This document shows, piece after piece, positions 53,501-62,935 of a stretch of DNA of 64,000 nt. This DNA comes from Limnephilus marmoratus (Eukaryota > Arthropoda > Insecta > Trichoptera > Limnephilidae). The notes beneath the pieces were generated by a model that saw only the letters and a list, made by a program, of their open reading frames with translations, was not told the DNA's origin and did not search any database. The DNA lies in NCBI GenBank assembly GCA_917880885.1, contig OU862919.1, positions 51,435,058-51,499,057 on the forward strand. Direction: 5' to 3'. Within the stretch, counting starts at the first letter, position 1; each line of letters begins with the position of its first letter. Position numbers and translations under genes: made by a program.

Positions 53501-54069
53501 TTAAGTTTTTTTATTATTGTGACAGCTTTCAAACTGTTTTAAAATGACCTTGGAACAGTTCAATGTTGAAGATTTGTTTGAGAAATAGATGAAATTGATA
53601 TTTTTGGTTTCGAATGGTTATGCACAATGTACAATAATATACAACCTATCAAAATCGCGACAAACTGTCACGGTCCACCCTTGGGGGCCGATGCAACCGG
53701 GGCAAGAGGAGTAAGTGTAGGGTGTGGGGTAGGGTTAGAAGAGGATTGGGATAGTGTGGGGAGTGTGGGTACATCGTACAGTACAGTGTATCGGGAGCAG
53801 CAGGAACTCTGCCCAGAACTACCCTCCCCATTTCACTGGACGTAACTCGTACATAATTAGATGAGTACAGAGTGCCCGATAAGTTTATCCCGGGAACACA
53901 CAATTTAATTACGGACTCTCTAATCTGGCACGTATTTCGCGCAAGGGGCCAAGCCGCCCTCCCCGCGATTCTCTGCCCTCTACCATTATTAATGTGTAAG
54001 CTGCATATAGACCTACCGATAAGTTTACGATAAAGAAACTGCGGGATGAAGTGCTGACACTTGATCAAT
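53501..54069. other. Single-copy-like block, partly GC-rich
   Basis: 53640-54000 is GC-richer and not shared with other places in the window (CTCTAATCTGGCACG, TTTAATTACGG). The 169-codon antisense frame has no recognised domain. Confidence 0.3.
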
Positions 54070-54650
54070 GCACGTTCAAGTGAAAACTTTTTTAGCACCG
54101 TTGTGACTTGAAACTCGATGAAACGGAAGCGAGCGACAGTAAAAAGAGACAAACACACTCGTCTATAGGATTAAGCCTGCGAGAGAAGGAGAAAGCAGTA
54201 AAATATTTATTTATTTCACTAGTAGGTACTCGGTTTCAATATAATACGATAAATCCTCTATCCAAGTAGCAAGTCTCTTTTGGTGTAGTGGTATAAAAAG
54301 CCTTTCGAACCTCTGCAAGTATTTAGCGAACCAACGATCGAATCCTACAGAATAAAAAAATAAATAAATACATTTTTGAAAAATTAATATCCAAAATGAA
54401 CAGGCAAAAGAAAACACAAAAGAAAGGTACATCTAGCGACTCCGAAGAAGAAAACACAAACACGTAAGTAAGTAAACGTAATAAGATAACCAAATGTAAA
54501 GAAAAAGGTGTAGGTGACAAAAATATGGAAAAAAATCACCTTTCACATTGAAAAAAAAAGTGTTTCGTAGACTCCCCATTCTTGTCTTTGTCAGTTTTCT
54601 GAAGGTTTCACGTCTACCGTGTGTGAACTTCACACTGCATATTAAGATTT
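54070..54650 (+). repeat. Family C, long form with tRNA-like core and RQKK/SDSEEE segment
   Basis: C termini enclose a tRNA-like part (TTTGGTGTAGTGGTATAAAA, A-box-like; ACGATCGAATCCTACAG) and a segment encoding NRQKKTQKKGTSSDSEEENT from about 54401. It then runs through GTCTACCGTGTGTGAACTTC. Same order as 26755-27285. Confidence 0.8.
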
Positions 54651-54999
54651 TTTATTTTGTTTAGGCTAATTACAAATAATTACAATACATCTTTATTATT
54701 ATTATCAAAACTACAGTTATTAAAAACATCAATTAGGTTCAGTCGAATTATTTGGTAAAAGTGCCCCCTGGCTGTTCTATAAAACATTTTTCATTTGAAA
54801 GTTTAATTTTAATACGATGGAAGATAATATAGTTTTTATGAGAGATGTTGAAAAACTATGTAGGTATTTTAAGTCCCACGATTGTATCAAAACATTGTCC
54901 AAAGTATGCATTTGAATTGAACGTATCTACATGCTCGTATGGCGCTTGTCAAAGCCACCTACACATGGTCATCCATTGCATTGATAATAGACACAGGTC
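54651..54999. other. AT-rich, unassigned
   Basis: No recognised feature. Confidence 0.45.
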
Positions 55000-55387
55000 G
55001 AAAAAACGCCGCCACCTCTCTCGCGTATTTTCCTTCTTTTCAACTATTTATTTCCATTTTTACCGAGATTTTTTAAACCTTTTTGCAATTTCTTCTCCTC
55101 CCAGCCGAGCCGATTTGAAGACGAAGGTAAACGCCCATTAGTATAGCCGCACCTCTCCGACGCGCAGCTTCGAAAGCTCCGCGAGGGAGACGGGACAGAT
55201 TTTCTCGTATTTTTTTATCGCTACGTGCGAGGTGTAGTTTTTGACGCTCGTTGTCTCCTTCTGTACAACGCTGGTGCGATGCGTGCACTGTGAAAACTTT
55301 TCCGCCAAACTTAAACACCGCAAACTATCAAATAACTATCTTATTTCATCACTAAATGATAAATGAAACTTGTTAAATCACATAACA
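55000..55387. promoter_or_regulatory. Candidate promoter region, CpG-rich
   Basis: CpG-dense stretch (CTCTCCGACGCGCAGCTTCG) in otherwise AT-rich DNA, directly upstream of an ATG in good context at 55388. No family repeat overlaps it. Confidence 0.25.
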
Positions 55388-55738
55388 ATGTCTCGTGATA
55401 AACTTGTAAAAGAAATATTTGAAAAGATTTCGATAGTTTTCTTGTTTGGAGCGTTTTTAAAATTAGTCAGTGAGCATTCTTTGGTAGTGAGCTTATTGAG
55501 GTACGCCTCCAAAAGACGGTGGTCCCCCTCGCACGCCATGTGCCGACGTTGTTTTCTTCTCTATTCTGCTGTCGTCAAGCAAGGCCTGAAGGCTGCTAAT
55601 TCCAATCGCCGCCTCCGTTGGCATTTCAGTCTCTGTCGGCCTTCCCGGCACTTTGCACGTGTGCGTGTGCGTGTCAATCCCGATTCCAAAAAAAAGAACT
55701 ACGTAACAAACGTCAACTTGGAAAAACGCGCGAACTGA
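55388..55738 (+). CDS. Hypothetical 116-residue frame
   Basis: The start context ACAATGTC is favourable. The frame reads MSRDKLVKEIFEKISIVFLF, with a hydrophobic patch at residues 14-25, then an arginine-rich, cysteine-containing middle (MCRRC) and a basic end. I recognise no family. The GC-rich middle inflates frame length on both strands, so it could be chance. If real it may be a first exon rather than a whole gene. Confidence 0.2.
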   Translation: MSRDKLVKEIFEKISIVFLFGAFLKLVSEHSLVVSLLRYASKRRWSPSHAMCRRCFLLYSAVVKQGLKAANSNRRLRWHFSLCRPSRHFARVRVRVNPDSKKKNYVTNVNLEKRAN

Positions 55739-57109
55739 CCCGGCGTGTTTTTAACATTCAAAACGGATAATATACGTTCAATAATCATAAATTATTGTGT
55801 TAAAAAGCCATTGTTTAAAAATTAATTGAATAATTAATCAATTGAGTGTACTCATACCTTGACTATTGTATCGTATGATTCATAATGAAATATTAATTTG
55901 TATTTAAAATTTAGAACGAAGTGACTGTGAAAAAACTTAACCTTGAAAAACATTTGATTTTGAAGTGCTACTTTAATTGCGATTAAGAAATATTGCAATA
56001 TTTTGGGGCACAAATATCAGCAGTGCATCGGGAGGGAGCAGAGACAATAACATGTTGATTTGTGACGGTAGTTTAATTGTGGTCGTGTCATCTAATTTTC
56101 TAACGAGAGCAAAAGTTTAGTGTGACGCAGTTGGAGCAGCTCAAATTGTCCATTGTTAATGACTGCTAATTAAAATTAGTATTTAACATTCGCGCTAATT
56201 ATCTTGAGCGAACTTAGAACATTCCGGCCACGAGCGCCAATATACTAGACAACTAGACCGATTACTTCGCTACTGTTTGTCGTTCTGAGAAGACTATTAC
56301 GAATAAGTTTTAGTGCTGTTAAGTATCAACTTTAATTATTAAATGTGTTGGACAATTCTACAGTGATCCTTGAGGGTGCTTTTTAAATGTAAGTAAACAC
56401 ATTGTTTATAAATACTACACTTTTTAAATCAACTCAATCGAAATGCACAGATTTTTGCAAGACCATGTAAATTAAAAATTAATTTGCTAATTGTAAGTAC
56501 GCTAGATTTGTCTAAACTTCAGTAAATGTTGTATGTGTTGTTTGTTTGTTTTTAAAATCTGTAAATTTATAATCTGTAAAATTATTTGTTTATTTTTCAA
56601 TTTATCTCATTTTGTTTCCAAGATGTCAATTTCAGCCTGTAAGATTTCTCCCCAAGCAATTTTGTTAAGATATTATTAGTTTATAGTCAATTTGATTAAA
56701 CAGTTAGAGATAATATTTAGTTGAGTTTGCCTCGAGATAATTTGAAAGTTTTGGTGTAATTTGAGCAACGTGAGGCGAGCCCCTCGCGCCTCGTCTCGGC
56801 GCAGGAGGCGGGGCTTAAGTCCTTGTGATTCTGAGACGGCTCGGGCGAGTAAAACTCTTGAAAAACCTGAAACTCTTGAAAACTTTATTTGCAGTTCGAA
56901 CGCGTCGACAAGAATTTGGTACTTAACTTAAATTTTAGTTATTTCCGATCAAAAACTGCTAAAACTTTATGCTAAAGTTTTCTTTTATCTTTAATGACAT
57001 AATATTTGAGAATGAAATATAATTTCTATTTTTTAAATGTCTCCCGGTGAAAACTTACGAAAACTTTTACACCATGAAATATTTAATACTAGATACAGCA
57101 GCACTTCGA
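55739..57109. other. Single-copy-like sequence with a possible untranslated first exon
   Basis: No dispersed family seen. 56200-56395 (GCGAACTTAGAACATTCCGG to the donor-like AAATGTAAGTAAAC) could be a 5' untranslated exon. 56765-56815 is a short CpG-rich patch (CGCGCCTCGTCTCGGCGCAG). Confidence 0.25.
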
Positions 57110-57305
57110 CGACAACAAGATCGGTCGGTAGTTGAGTTGGCATCGCGTTTGGATCCCACCCAGCGTCTCGTGTTGGATTTCTCGGATGGCTAGGTCCTCC
57201 ATCACAACACAAGCCACATTTTCAGCTGACCGTGATGGTAGTAGGAGAATTTCAAATATAGTCAGGTTATTCGTAACCCGGGAATATTCGTTTTTCTTTA
57301 TAAAA
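57110..57305 (+). repeat. SINE G, tRNA-like
   Basis: GGTAGTTGAGTTGGCATCGC (A-box-like), GTGTTGGATTTCTCGG (decayed B box), GCTAGGTCCTCCATCACAAC and TGGTAGTAGGAGAATTTC, the plus counterpart of 53335-53500. Confidence 0.8.
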
Positions 57306-57389
57306 ATTAAAATTTAATAAAATTAAAAAAATAAAACAGATAAGTATGTAACTACACTTGAGACAAAAAAAATGTGTAATGATTAATAA

Positions 57390-57805
57390 GGTTTTTTAAC
57401 AGACAGGAGCTCCTGAGGAAAATAATCTTTGGAGATGCTGTGCGGGGGTTTTTTAAGGAAAGGAAGGAGAGAAAAATATGGAAAGGGAAAATGTATGAGG
57501 CGTGGGTAGGAATCTGGGGGTCAGTCCATGAGTGACGGGCGTTTGAATTCGTCCATTTCACTGTAATGCAAGGCGATGGGACGAGAGAGTCCTGCTGGAG
57601 AGGTAAAAAGGTGCCCCTCAATCTGTCTCTCCAAATCCGGCCCGCCACACAGTAGGTGAGCAGACGCATCTACCACCAAGATCTAGATAATCTTCGTCCA
57701 ATGGACCCGGGCACTCACGCTAAGACAACAAATGTAGCGAACCACTTGAGTTGACCTATGGCAGAGGTTATCTAATTAATTGTATCCGCCTTCCAAATTG
57801 ATAAA
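57390..57805 (-). repeat. Family B, near full-length
   Basis: TTTGGAGATGCTGTGCGGGG, TGAGTGACGGGCGTTTG, CAATCTGTCTCTCCAAATCC and GACCTATGGCAGAGG occur in B order, with a small deletion near the end. Confidence 0.85.
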
Positions 57806-58379
57806 TAGAAAATGCATGAAAATGTATACAGTTTCAGGGGCGCTCATTTTAAATGAGGACATCTTGAATAACCAAGTAAATTCGATTTACATTTAGAAGA
57901 AGTGAGTATCACTTTTTAATTTAACGGATTTCGTTATGCTCGCCCTTTATATGTAATGTGATATTAAGATGGGAATAAAGACATCGAGGAAATGAAAAAT
58001 AACCGACGTATTACGAAGGTGCTCATTTCAGCCATAATATTTTTGTATGATTATTGATACTAAAATGATAAAATGATAATAGGTACAGGTTTATTCGGAA
58101 TTAAGCCATCGGCAACACCAGTATATTTTAGACTGGTTTTGAAACGTCTAAAATTAATGCATTAATTGATTTATCTAATGTAAAATTATATATAATATTA
58201 AAATATTTAATATTCAGTCATTAGAAGTCGGTGTTATTTATGACTGAAATTACATCGATGCAATGGTACAGCAAATCGTTAATCGAATTAATTAAGATGT
58301 GTAAGCGTAAACAGTTATTCGACCTGCTGTGTTGTGGTGAGGGAGAGTTTGGAATTTTTTATAAAACAATATTACAGTA
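57806..58379. other. AT-rich, unassigned
   Basis: No recognised feature. Confidence 0.5.
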
Positions 58380-58620
58380 AAAAAATTAGAGTGTGCAATT
58401 AACACGCGGTAGATGTGAAAGCTTCAGAAAACTAAAGTAGACAAGAGTGGGGAGGCTACGATGCACCGCACAAAGAGGAGACCGATTATACTATCTCATT
58501 CTCTCGCAGGCTAAATCCTATAGATGTATGTGTTTGTCTGTTTTTAGTATCGCTATTTTTCGTTTCATCGAATATCAAATCACAACGGTGCTAAAGAAGT
58601 TTTCACTTCAAAACGATTTT
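58380..58620 (-). repeat. Family C, short form
   Basis: GTGTGCAATTAACACGCGG, GAGTGGGGAGGCTACGATGC, GAGACCGATTATACTATCTC and ATCACAACGGTGCTAAAGAA. Best-preserved short C copy. Confidence 0.9.
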
Positions 58621-58754
58621 GCTTTTAGTATCAGAAATGGTTTTATTCCGAGTATGACATAGCATTATTAACAAGTAGTTGACTAACTAAATAACAATTA
58701 GGTCATTGACCTAAAGGGGGTGGAGAACGGACCGCCACATATCTCTGTCTTGGC

Positions 58755-59745
58755 TCATTTCAATTAGGGGGGCGGTTATGGGTACCGCCACCCCGGGAAA
58801 CATTTTTTGGATAACCAACACCCCTGCCATAGGTCACCTCAAGTGGTTTGCTTCGTTTGGTGAGCAGGGGTGCCCTGAGAGACTGGTTGATGGAAACCTA
58901 TTTACCTGTCCATCCGGTCTCTCTCGATACGTGGCCTTGTACCGCAGTGGGAGGGATGGATTCATACGTCCGTCACTCCTGGACACATTGACTCCAGATT
59001 CCTAACCGCTCCTCATAATATTTCCTTACCAGAATCTTTTCCCCCGAGTCTTCTAAAACTTTCTCTTCTTACACACATATATTTCTTCGTGGCAAAATCG
59101 GGGAGTCGGCTAAAGGGCGCGGACTCCGGGTTTCGTCTGCCGTTGGGTCGATAGCCATGCACATTGTCATTGGGACTGCCTAGTGGTTTATGGAATACCT
59201 TCTCTGTATATTTTCTTTTTATGCATTTTATCTTCTCTCAGTTATTCTTGTAAATACTTGCATTATATTATCACTGTTACTTTTTCGTTATTTCTCTTAT
59301 CCAGGTTTCCACAACCGGGCGCAGCTCTTCTTTTTCTTTTTATTTTCTAACACCTTTATCTGTATATATTTTTCTCTATAGATTTCAGAAGAATTATTCT
59401 ACGGGCTGCCAGATTTAATATTCTTTTGTATTATGTTAATGTAAGTATTTGCATACTGCTTTCTAATCCCATATGCATGCACATTGGAGGGTCTAGAGTC
59501 GTTCAAATAAATACAGCTTCGTTCAATAAAATAGATTCTTGACGTGTGCGGTGAAGGAGGAAACTATATGTTTCCTTATAACGCCGTTGGGAAAGTGGTG
59601 GGGTCCCCTCCAATTCCTTACCAGAACTTCCCCTCCTTCACTTCCCTAAAAAAATCCCCACACAGCATCTTCAAAGTTGGCATGGACCCCGAGTGAAATT
59701 GTTTTCCTTAGGGCCTCCCGTTTGGAACTAATACAAAGAAAAATG
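58755..59745 (+). repeat. Family B interrupted by about 0.5 kb of other sequence
   Basis: B 5' part 58760-59050 (GGGGGGCGGTTATGGGTACC to CTAACCGCTCCTCATAATAT) and 3' part 59615-59745 (ATTCCTTACCAGAACTTCCC to CCCGTTTGGAACTAATAC) are separated by 59085-59600. The insert opens with GGGAGTCGGCTAAAGGGCGC and contains AATAAATACAGCTTCG near its end, and is unclassified. TTCCTTACCAGAA occurs on both sides. Confidence 0.7.
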
Positions 59746-59819
59746 TCTTCTCTCATAAACACTCTTCTGTTAGTGTAACTATTGGCATCAAATGCAATTT
59801 AATTCACCGTGGTGCCCTG

Positions 59820-60329
59820 AAAAAAATGAAAAAAATGTTCTGCAGTCATGATCTCAACCTTGGATTACGAATGCGAATGGTCAGATGCTACGTATTTTCA
59901 ATATTATTTTATGGAATGGAAGCATGGACGCTTACTGAAGAATTAATTAGGCGACTTGAGGCATTCGAGATGTGGATCTACAGAAGAATACTTAAAATAA
60001 GCTGGATGGACAGGGTCACAAATGAAGATGTTATGGTTCGGATGAATAAAGAAAAGGAAGTTATTAAAACCATAAAAATCCGAAAACTTCAATATCTTGG
60101 ACACGTGATGAGACATCCAGAGAAGTATGAGATCCTGCATCTCATAATTCAGGGAAAGATTGCCGGAAGACGGGGCCCTGGAAGAAGGAGAACCTCATGG
60201 CTGAAAAACCTGAGACAGTGGTTTGGCCAGTCTACCGTGGAGCTGTTCCGGGCCGCAGTAAACAAAGTCCGCATAGCCAACATGATAGCCAACGTCCGTT
60301 GAACGGACAAGGCACAACAAGAAGAAGAA
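59820..60329 (+). mobile_element. 5'-truncated RTE-like retrotransposon insertion with 11-bp TSD
   Basis: GTGGTGCCCTG flanks the segment at 59809-59819 and 60330-60340. The insert is only the RT C-terminal coding region plus a short 3' UTR ending ACAACAAGAAGAAGAA, a GAA-type simple tail. It was produced by truncated target-primed reverse transcription. Confidence 0.85.
59826..60302 (+). pseudogene. C-terminal part of an endonuclease/RT ORF (RTE-like)
   Basis: An intact 158-residue frame reads LRMVRCYVFSILFYGMEAWT, LTEELIRRLEAFEMWIYRRI, LKISWMDRVTNEDVM, RKLQYLGHVMRH and GKIAGRRGPGRRRTSWLKNL, ending in VRIANMIANVR. This is the conserved post-RT region of a very common insect retrotransposon family often annotated as endonuclease-reverse transcriptase. 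The catalytic RT motifs are absent because of 5' truncation. The absence of stops suggests recent insertion. Confidence 0.9.
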
Positions 60330-60454
60330 GTGGTGCCCTGTTTTCCACGGGCGTCCACGACTTTCCACATCATTCACTGATGCAATATATATTTTTAATA
60401 TGTGATATAGTATTTTTTTGTATATATTTGGATATGTATAATACGTAACATCTG

Positions 60455-60550
60455 TTTTAAACGGCCTTACTGATTGAGTTGCTAAGATCCTTAGCTACGA
60501 ATTGAAAGTTCGTGGGTTCCAATTCCGGCGTGCGAAAGTAATTTTTATTT
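60455..60550 (+). repeat. SINE head, tRNA-like
   Basis: GGCCTTACTGATTGAGTTGC, then AGTTCGTGGGTTCCAATTCC with a B-box-like GGGTTCCAATTCC. Organised like the SINE A head; no A body follows. Confidence 0.6.
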
Positions 60551-61774
60551 TATTAATTTGTGTTATTTCTTTTGTTTACTACGTTACGTTAGCTGCGTTC
60601 CATTTTATGGGCATTGCAAAGTAAGTCAAAATCATATAAATATTCAGAATGTTTCACCCGAATAATATGAAAATATATGATTATTATTGCCGGAAAATTT
60701 CTTGTGAGAATTCCAAAATTCGCTTAAAAATTACGAATTTTTCGAGTCTCTTCGGAAGCAATAACTGCAGTGGCGTAGACACGCCTGAACCCGACCCCAC
60801 GGAATATCCGTGGACCCAACACAATAACATAAAAGAAATAATTTATTAGGTCTGGAATGAATTTATTTTAAAATACATCAATTTTTTTTACAATTATTTC
60901 CATTCTTTTGTTTTCGTTTCAAATAAGGTTAAAGTAGAGATTCCTTTTGAGCGTCGAACTCCTGGAAAGGAATGGAAGTTTTGGAAGAAACGCATTTTTT
61001 TGGACGAGCACGTTCAAGATCGGGCACTTGTTAATTGTTACGTCACTAAATAACTACCAACTTTTCGGTTGTACTGGACTGGTATTCAAAAATTTTGTAA
61101 AGAATTAAAAATAATAGTATTTATATATAATCATGTCATGTCATCCTAATCATGTCAGAAGTAATATAGGCTCAAGTAACTAACTGTACGTAGAAGTAAA
61201 AAAAATGTATGAAACTTCCGGTAAAATAGATATTCGTAGGTACCTACGTACTATGATTTTTTAGGAAAGATTACTGAAAAAATTTATTTTAAATTAAAAA
61301 ATTAAATGTCCATTATTTTCGATCTGGGCACTATTAAGAGGAGACCGGGCGGCAATTTCTCCATACAAACGTATTACCCAATTTCCTCTCTGGATTTTGA
61401 TACTACGGCATTATATTTTTTAATATAATATATCGACCACTAGCGTGTCGGTACATTTTAATTTTTTTTTTTGTAAGTTACGTCTTTTATCTGTTAGAAC
61501 CCTGCAAAGATCGTTATAATTGCCTGGCCAGTACATAAACTAGATATATTCTTATACAGTTATTAAAAAAAAAAAAATCGGTTTGGAGAAGAACATTAAG
61601 GAATATAAAACCTCGATTTTGATTATTTTATTTAGGTATTATTTTATTTTTTGGGTATATTAGGCAGTTGTTCCTTTCGCTTAGTATTCGGGGGAGTTAG
61701 AGCGACAGTAATAACTGCAACAGTTTGGTAAAATACCTAATGTTCAAATTTCTCGGCGGCCGGGTTTCTTGTCC
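60551..61774. other. Unassigned, AT-rich
   Basis: CTGCAGTGGCGTAGACACGC at 60766 may mark a transposon end. Otherwise nothing recognised. Confidence 0.4.
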
Positions 61775-61980
61775 AATGTTTCACAGAACTTGAACAATTG
61801 ATCAAAATTTAAAGTTAATATTCAAGTTCTGTGAAATTACAATTCTGGTATTGTGAAAAAAATTCTAGTATTGCCCATAATGCAATAACAACGGAATTAT
61901 AAATAATAGAACACTCACAAAACTTGAATATGTACTAACTTTGAAATTTGATGAATTTTTCAAGTTCTGTGAAACAACTG
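61775..61980. repeat. Repeated TTTCACAGAACTTGAA inverted motif
   Basis: TTTCACAGAACTTGAAC (61780) with its inverse TTCAAGTTCTGTGAAA (61822), and again AAACTTGAATATG (61920) with TTCAAGTTCTGTGAAAC (61958), all with AT-rich interiors of similar length. Confidence 0.75.
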
Positions 61981-62753
61981 ACCCCTTACTAAATATCTAG
62001 AGCTGCCACTGGTATAACGTGTGACAATATATAATAATTGAACTGTTTATAAGTCTACATAAATATATCTAAGGTGTGAAGATATTTAATTGAAAGTAAC
62101 TGCTGAATTGCTCCTCCAGTGCGTGTTCCTTTATTCGTGCAAGATTGGATAGTATCTTTTCCCGAGAGCAAGAATAAAAGTCCTCAATGCCGGCACAACG
62201 CCGCACAAAGGCATTTAATCAATCTGGTAATTTATTTTCAATGAGCATAATGAGTTTGGCCCAGTACCCTCGTTGATGGAGAAATATAAAGACAAACGGT
62301 CCACGCTATACGTCATCAGCATTGTATAATTATACTTATTACTGACAGTAATAATTTACAGGGCATCATGTAATTGATTTAAATAATTATGGTTACGGGC
62401 GACCTTACGAAAATAACTCTGGTGATTACGTCGAAGTTATTTTAAAAATAATAAAAAAAAAGTTTATAATTTTTTTTGAGGATTTTTTTTTAAATTTTGT
62501 ATTATTATTTTTTATTTATCGAAAATTTTATTATTTTCGTAAATTTGGTTCTTAAATTACAGCTTTATGTGTGTGGCCTTATTATCTCGCCTTTGTTTTT
62601 GATTCGCTAAGTAAAATCTTAGTCAATTGTATCACATTTAACCACCTTGCAATCGGTACTTAAAATTAGATTTGTTTTCAACCAAGTATATATAGATTTC
62701 ATTACATGACTGAAAAACCTTAAGAAATTTGTGCTTTAAATAAAAATTAAGCT
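61981..62753. other. Unassigned, mixed composition
   Basis: 62150-62420 is less repetitive and less AT-rich (CAACGCCGCACAAAGGC, TAATTGATTTAAATAATTATG). No gene recognised. Confidence 0.35.
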
Positions 62754-62935
62754 ATAATGAATAACTGATTACTTTGTATAAAACCACTAGTAACATATCC
62801 TGATGAAGACAACATTGTTGTCGAAACATGTTGATATTGTTTTAAAAACAGTGGTTTTATACAAAGTAATCAGTTATTCATTATATGAAAAATGATGCCG
62901 CAAAATAAATTTGCGAAGTTTGAAGAAAAAATTAA
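62754..62935 (+). mobile_element. PLE terminus: perfect 35-bp inverted arms, hammerhead-like motif and frame start
   Basis: 62754-62788 and 62850-62884 are exact inverse copies (ATAATGAATAACTGATTACT in the left arm). Between them lies CTGATGA at 62800, extra A, stem II GACAAC-ATT-GTTGTC and GAAACATGT. ATG at 62892 starts MMPQNKFAKFEEKIKLFKSP and stops after 21 codons. Confidence 0.75.
62795..62835 (+). ncRNA. Hammerhead-ribozyme-like motif (PLE type)
   Basis: Canonical CTGATGA core, 6-bp stem II with ATT loop, GAAAC, and stem III ACA/TGT. Best-preserved motif of the set together with that at 43285. Confidence 0.7.

Noticed and set aside
53649..54158. 169-codon minus-strand frame
   Set aside because: It crosses from a GC-rich single-copy block into family C; no domain or consistent codon signal.
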